Shown here one piece after another: positions 5,765 through 7,840 of a DNA stretch of 7,840 nucleotides. The stretch comes from an uncultured Bacilli bacterium (lineage in GTDB: Bacteria > Bacillota_I > Bacilli_A > RF39 > UBA660). The notes beneath the pieces were generated by a model. It was not told the origin of the DNA and made no database searches. It saw nothing but the letters and a program-made list of their open reading frames with translations. Made by a program: the position numbers and the translations under genes. The stretch spans positions 1 to 7,840 of the forward strand of contig CAJGDV010000052.1 in the NCBI GenBank assembly GCA_904502155.1, given 5' to 3'. Each line of letters starts with the position of its first letter. Positions within the stretch are counted from its first letter, which is position 1.

Positions 5765-6847
5765 ATGATAAAAGCTGGTTTATATGTTAGAATTTCAAAA
5801 AATGACCCTTTAAATGAAAGTATTGAAAATCAAAAAGAAATTTTAAGAAATTATTGCATTACTAAAAATATTTTTGATTATGAAATATTTTGTGATAATG
5901 GCTATTCAGGAACTAATTTTGAAAGACCAGAATTTAAAAAAATGTTTGAAAAAATCAAAAGTGGTGTTATTAATACTGTTATTGTAAAGGATTTTTCTCG
6001 TTTAGGTAGAGATTATATTGAAACAGGAAATTTCATTGAAAAAGTTTTTCCACGATATAATGTAAGATGTATTTCAATTTTAGATGGCTATGATAGTTAT
6101 GATGAATTAAATGATTATATGCCTTTTAAATTTATATTAAATGATATGTATTCTAAAGATATATCAAAAAAAATACGTTCTAGTTTAGAAAACAAAAAAA
6201 AACAAGGGTTATATCTAGGATCAAAAGCTCCTTATGGTTATGATAAATTTAATAAATATTATTTAGTATTAAATAATGAATGTCACATTGTTAAATTTAT
6301 TTTTAATTTATTTATTGATAATATTAATGCTAATAAGATAGCAAAAATTCTTACTAATTTGAATATTTTAAGTCCTAATGGAAATAAAAGATGGTCTTGT
6401 AAAACTATTAAAGATATTTTAGCAAATCCTGTATATACTGGAGATTTAGTACAAGGAAAAAGAAAAAGAATCAGCTATAAATGTCGAAAAATTGTAAATG
6501 TTTGTAAAGAAAATTTTATAGTATGTAAATGTAATCACCCTATGATAATAGATTATAATACCTGGGATACAGTACAAAAAAAACTTATAATTAATAAAAA
6601 AGAAAAATTATACTTTAAATATAAGGATATGCTATGGTGTAAAGAATGTAATAAAAAAATAAATATTTTATATAATTATAAAAGAGGACATGCTTTTACT
6701 TCATGTAGTAGTTATCGTAATAAAAGAATTTGTACTCCCCATTATTTTAATTATAATGAAATTGAAAAAAGAATTAACGATGAAAAAGATATAGAAAAAA
6801 TATATATTGATAAAGATAAAAATATCCAAATTAAAAGAAGTAATTAA
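5765..6847 (+). CDS. Large serine recombinase (resolvase/invertase family), short form without coiled coil
   Basis: This enzyme cuts and rejoins DNA at specific sites through a phosphoserine intermediate, for integration, excision or inversion. Domains: a resolvase-type catalytic domain (about 3-145) with YVRIS (nucleophile S11, R9) and the FSRLGRDYIETG motif (R79, R82); the linker helix into SKKIRSSLENKKKQG and APYGY; the recombinase domain (about 155-265) with TIKDILANPVYTGDLVQGKRK; and a zinc ribbon with C292/C295 and C314/C323. Only about 37 residues follow the last Cys, ending EKIYIDKDKNIQIK, which resembles the terminal strand of larger relatives. The coiled-coil arm normally between them is missing. 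The length is 360 aa, against roughly 450-550 for typical large serine integrases. All catalytic residues I can check are present, so it may be active. It starts at ATG 5765 with GGTGA four bases before. It lies 26 bases after the truncated ABC gene and ends in its own terminator. Confidence 0.93.
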   Translation: MIKAGLYVRISKNDPLNESIENQKEILRNYCITKNIFDYEIFCDNGYSGTNFERPEFKKMFEKIKSGVINTVIVKDFSRLGRDYIETGNFIEKVFPRYNVRCISILDGYDSYDELNDYMPFKFILNDMYSKDISKKIRSSLENKKKQGLYLGSKAPYGYDKFNKYYLVLNNECHIVKFIFNLFIDNINANKIAKILTNLNILSPNGNKRWSCKTIKDILANPVYTGDLVQGKRKRISYKCRKIVNVCKENFIVCKCNHPMIIDYNTWDTVQKKLIINKKEKLYFKYKDMLWCKECNKKINILYNYKRGHAFTSCSSYRNKRICTPHYFNYNEIEKRINDEKDIEKIYIDKDKNIQIKRSN

Positions 6848-6859
6848 TACTTCTTTTTT
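6833..6859 (+). terminator. Intrinsic terminator of the recombinase gene
   Basis: AAAAGAAGTA (6833-6842) pairs perfectly with TACTTCTTTT (6848-6857) around a 5-base loop, and the right arm runs into six T residues (6854-6859). The loop contains the TAA stop codon, so the hairpin overlaps the end of the gene. It is AT-rich but has the expected shape. Confidence 0.6.
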
Positions 6860-6860
6860 A

Positions 6861-6979
6861 TACGCTAAACATGCTACTTAAGAAACGACAATATCTTAAG
6901 GTCCCGTACGCATTTGTGTATAAACTCCTTTTAAACATGCGTTTAAGGACATTTATGCATTATATATTTAGCTAACTTG
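6861..6979. other. Repetitive higher-GC junction segment, candidate recombination site
   Basis: These 119 non-coding bases lie between the recombinase terminator and the broken end of the amylase gene. The first 100 contain 35 G or C by hand count, clearly above the recombinase gene (one 60-base line there has 11). A unit occurs twice: TAAACATGCTACTTAAG (6866-6882) and TAAACATGCGTTTAAG (6932-6947). TTAAGG followed by 8 bases and GCAT also occurs twice (6896-6913 and 6943-6960). CTTAAG at 6877-6882 and 6895-6900 can pair around 12 bases, and TTAAAC/GTTTAA (6931-6946) is a 6-bp hairpin with an ATGC loop. It could be a recombinase attachment region, the end of a mobile element, or a structured RNA. 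The function is not known. Confidence 0.5.
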
Positions 6980-7840
6980 TTACCTAACATATTGTTTAAT
7001 ATGTTGTAAATTAGCGTCTTTAAAAATATCTAATTTCCAATTTTCAATCCATGGATATTCTTTTGACCAAGGTCTAGCATAACAAAGCATATTATCAAAA
7101 TATTTGCTTCTATTATAATAATCCCATGCAATATCTTCATTGGAACGTGATTTAGTATAACCTAAATCATCATCACTTAAGAAGGTGTCATGACTTTCTG
7201 CGAAATTAACTATCCTATCATGTTTTGTACCATGATATTCATTCGTTAAAACCATCATATATTTTGAATAAGCATCAATTAATTCAGTGCTTCCAAATAT
7301 AACTTCTCCATAAACAATAAAGTCACCATGACAATATCTTCTAGATATTTCATCCCAGAAATGAACCCCTTCTTCAGGTAATCCGATGCTTTTTGCAGCA
7401 TCAAATCTGAAACCGCCTACACCACAACGAACTAAATCATCTAAAAAATTAAATATTTCATTTTTAACTTCAGGATGATTCAAATTAAGACCAGGTAATC
7501 CCATACAATAATTTATAACTTCATATCTACTATTCCAATTTTTGACTTCTTTTTTTTCTTTCCAATAATATGGATTATTTTTAAATTTTTCAGGAACATT
7601 TGGATGAGGATTTAATGAACCAGGTTTGTCTTGTGCTAAGTGATTACATACAACATCAGCAATTACTTTAATATTTCTTTTTTTAGCTTCATGACAAAAT
7701 CTAATTAAATCATCTCTACTCCCTACCCAATTTCCAATACTAAAATCAACAGGTTGATATGATAACCACCAAGGATATCGTTTATTTTCCTTTAATGGTT
7801 GTATAGGATTTATTTGAATACAATCAAATCCTTGACTTGC
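6980..7840 (-). CDS. GH13 alpha-amylase-family enzyme, partial, with lost C-terminal end
   Basis: The frame is open from the window edge at 7840 to the TAA at 6980 (286 residues); the start lies outside. It is a glycoside hydrolase family 13 TIM-barrel enzyme acting on alpha-glucans such as starch or maltodextrins. The conserved regions are all present, in visible-fragment numbering: DVVCNH (62-67, region I), GFRFDAAK with nucleophile D147, VYGEVIF with acid/base E179, and FAESHDT with H217 and transition-state Asp D218. The protein stops about 67 residues after region IV, at IKQYVR. Relatives continue with the last barrel elements and an all-beta domain C, so the 3' end appears cut off at about 6983, next to the recombinase segment. 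The cell location cannot be judged without the N-terminus. The catalytic residues are intact, but loss of the end of the barrel probably impairs folding. Confidence 0.88.
   Translation of the reverse strand, partial: ASQGFDCIQINPIQPLKENKRYPWWLSYQPVDFSIGNWVGSRDDLIRFCHEAKKRNIKVIADVVCNHLAQDKPGSLNPHPNVPEKFKNNPYYWKEKKEVKNWNSRYEVINYCMGLPGLNLNHPEVKNEIFNFLDDLVRCGVGGFRFDAAKSIGLPEEGVHFWDEISRRYCHGDFIVYGEVIFGSTELIDAYSKYMMVLTNEYHGTKHDRIVNFAESHDTFLSDDDLGYTKSRSNEDIAWDYYNRSKYFDNMLCYARPWSKEYPWIENWKLDIFKDANLQHIKQYVR
6986..7005. repeat. 20-base inverted repeat at the broken end of the amylase gene
   Basis: AACATATT (6986-6993) and AATATGTT (6998-7005) are perfect reverse complements around GTTT. The repeat encodes QHIKQYV on the minus strand and lies one or two bases from the point where amylase similarity ends. 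There is no T-run, so it is not a terminator; it may be chance in AT-rich DNA. Confidence 0.4.

Noticed and set aside
6871..6975. Small plus-strand frame of 34 codons (MLLKKRQYLKV...) behind the recombinase
   Set aside because: There is no ribosome binding site before the ATG, the recombinase terminator stands directly upstream, and its codons (CGA, CCG, CTA) differ from the neighbouring genes. It is better explained as part of the repetitive junction segment.
6861..6979. CRISPR array, tRNA or riboswitch in the junction segment
   Set aside because: The repeat units are only two, unequal and not regularly spaced. No cloverleaf or known aptamer core could be recognised by eye.
6980..7504. Amylase-type gene starting at the ATG at 7504
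   Set aside because: The frame stays open to the window edge and contains region I (DVVCNH) and other barrel sequence upstream, so the Met at 7504 is internal.

Overview
The window is very AT-rich DNA with short gaps between genes, strong AGGAGG-type ribosome binding sites, and the gene set DUF177-rpmF-tmcAL. This suggests a low-GC Firmicutes/Bacilli-type bacterium, possibly one of the uncultured gut or Mollicutes-like lineages. Every Trp codon checked is TGG, so the standard bacterial code fits. The eight visible stop codons are TAA or TAG, never TGA. The taxonomic placement is inference from style and gene order.

Left part (1-2912). A type IV pilin-like protein on the minus strand runs off the left edge. 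To its right lies the minus-strand operon DUF177/YceD - ribosomal protein L32 (rpmF), with a clear promoter and an intrinsic terminator. Divergent from it, on the plus strand, is tmcAL, the tRNA(Met) cytidine acetate ligase. This translation-related neighbourhood is the same as in Bacillus (ylbM, ylbN, rpmF). The L32 here is unusual: instead of starting M-A-V-P-F-R it carries a nine-residue leader, MKLDIQLFA. That leader looks like the Prp-protease cleavage leader known from Firmicutes L27 and some phage capsid proteins.

Middle part (2911-5202). Pyruvate kinase (pyk, glycolysis, ATP formation) and formamidopyrimidine-DNA glycosylase (mutM/fpg, repair of oxidised purines) both lie on the minus strand, and each has its own recognisable promoter. 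They look complete and ordinary once the start codons are corrected.

Right part (5203-7840). This is the accessory, rearranged region. The N-terminal half of an NMT1/THI5-type ABC transporter substrate-binding protein breaks off abruptly after its GGRPG motif. Immediately next comes a short large-serine-recombinase gene that lacks the usual coiled-coil insertion. Its terminator is followed by about 120 bases of higher-GC, internally repetitive DNA. Then, on the opposite strand, comes a GH13 alpha-amylase that has lost its C-terminal end at exactly this side and runs off the window at its 5' end. So two unrelated genes are cut off on the two sides of one recombinase. Possible explanations are a recombinase-driven inversion or insertion, or an assembly join through a multicopy recombinase element. 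The sequence alone cannot decide between them.
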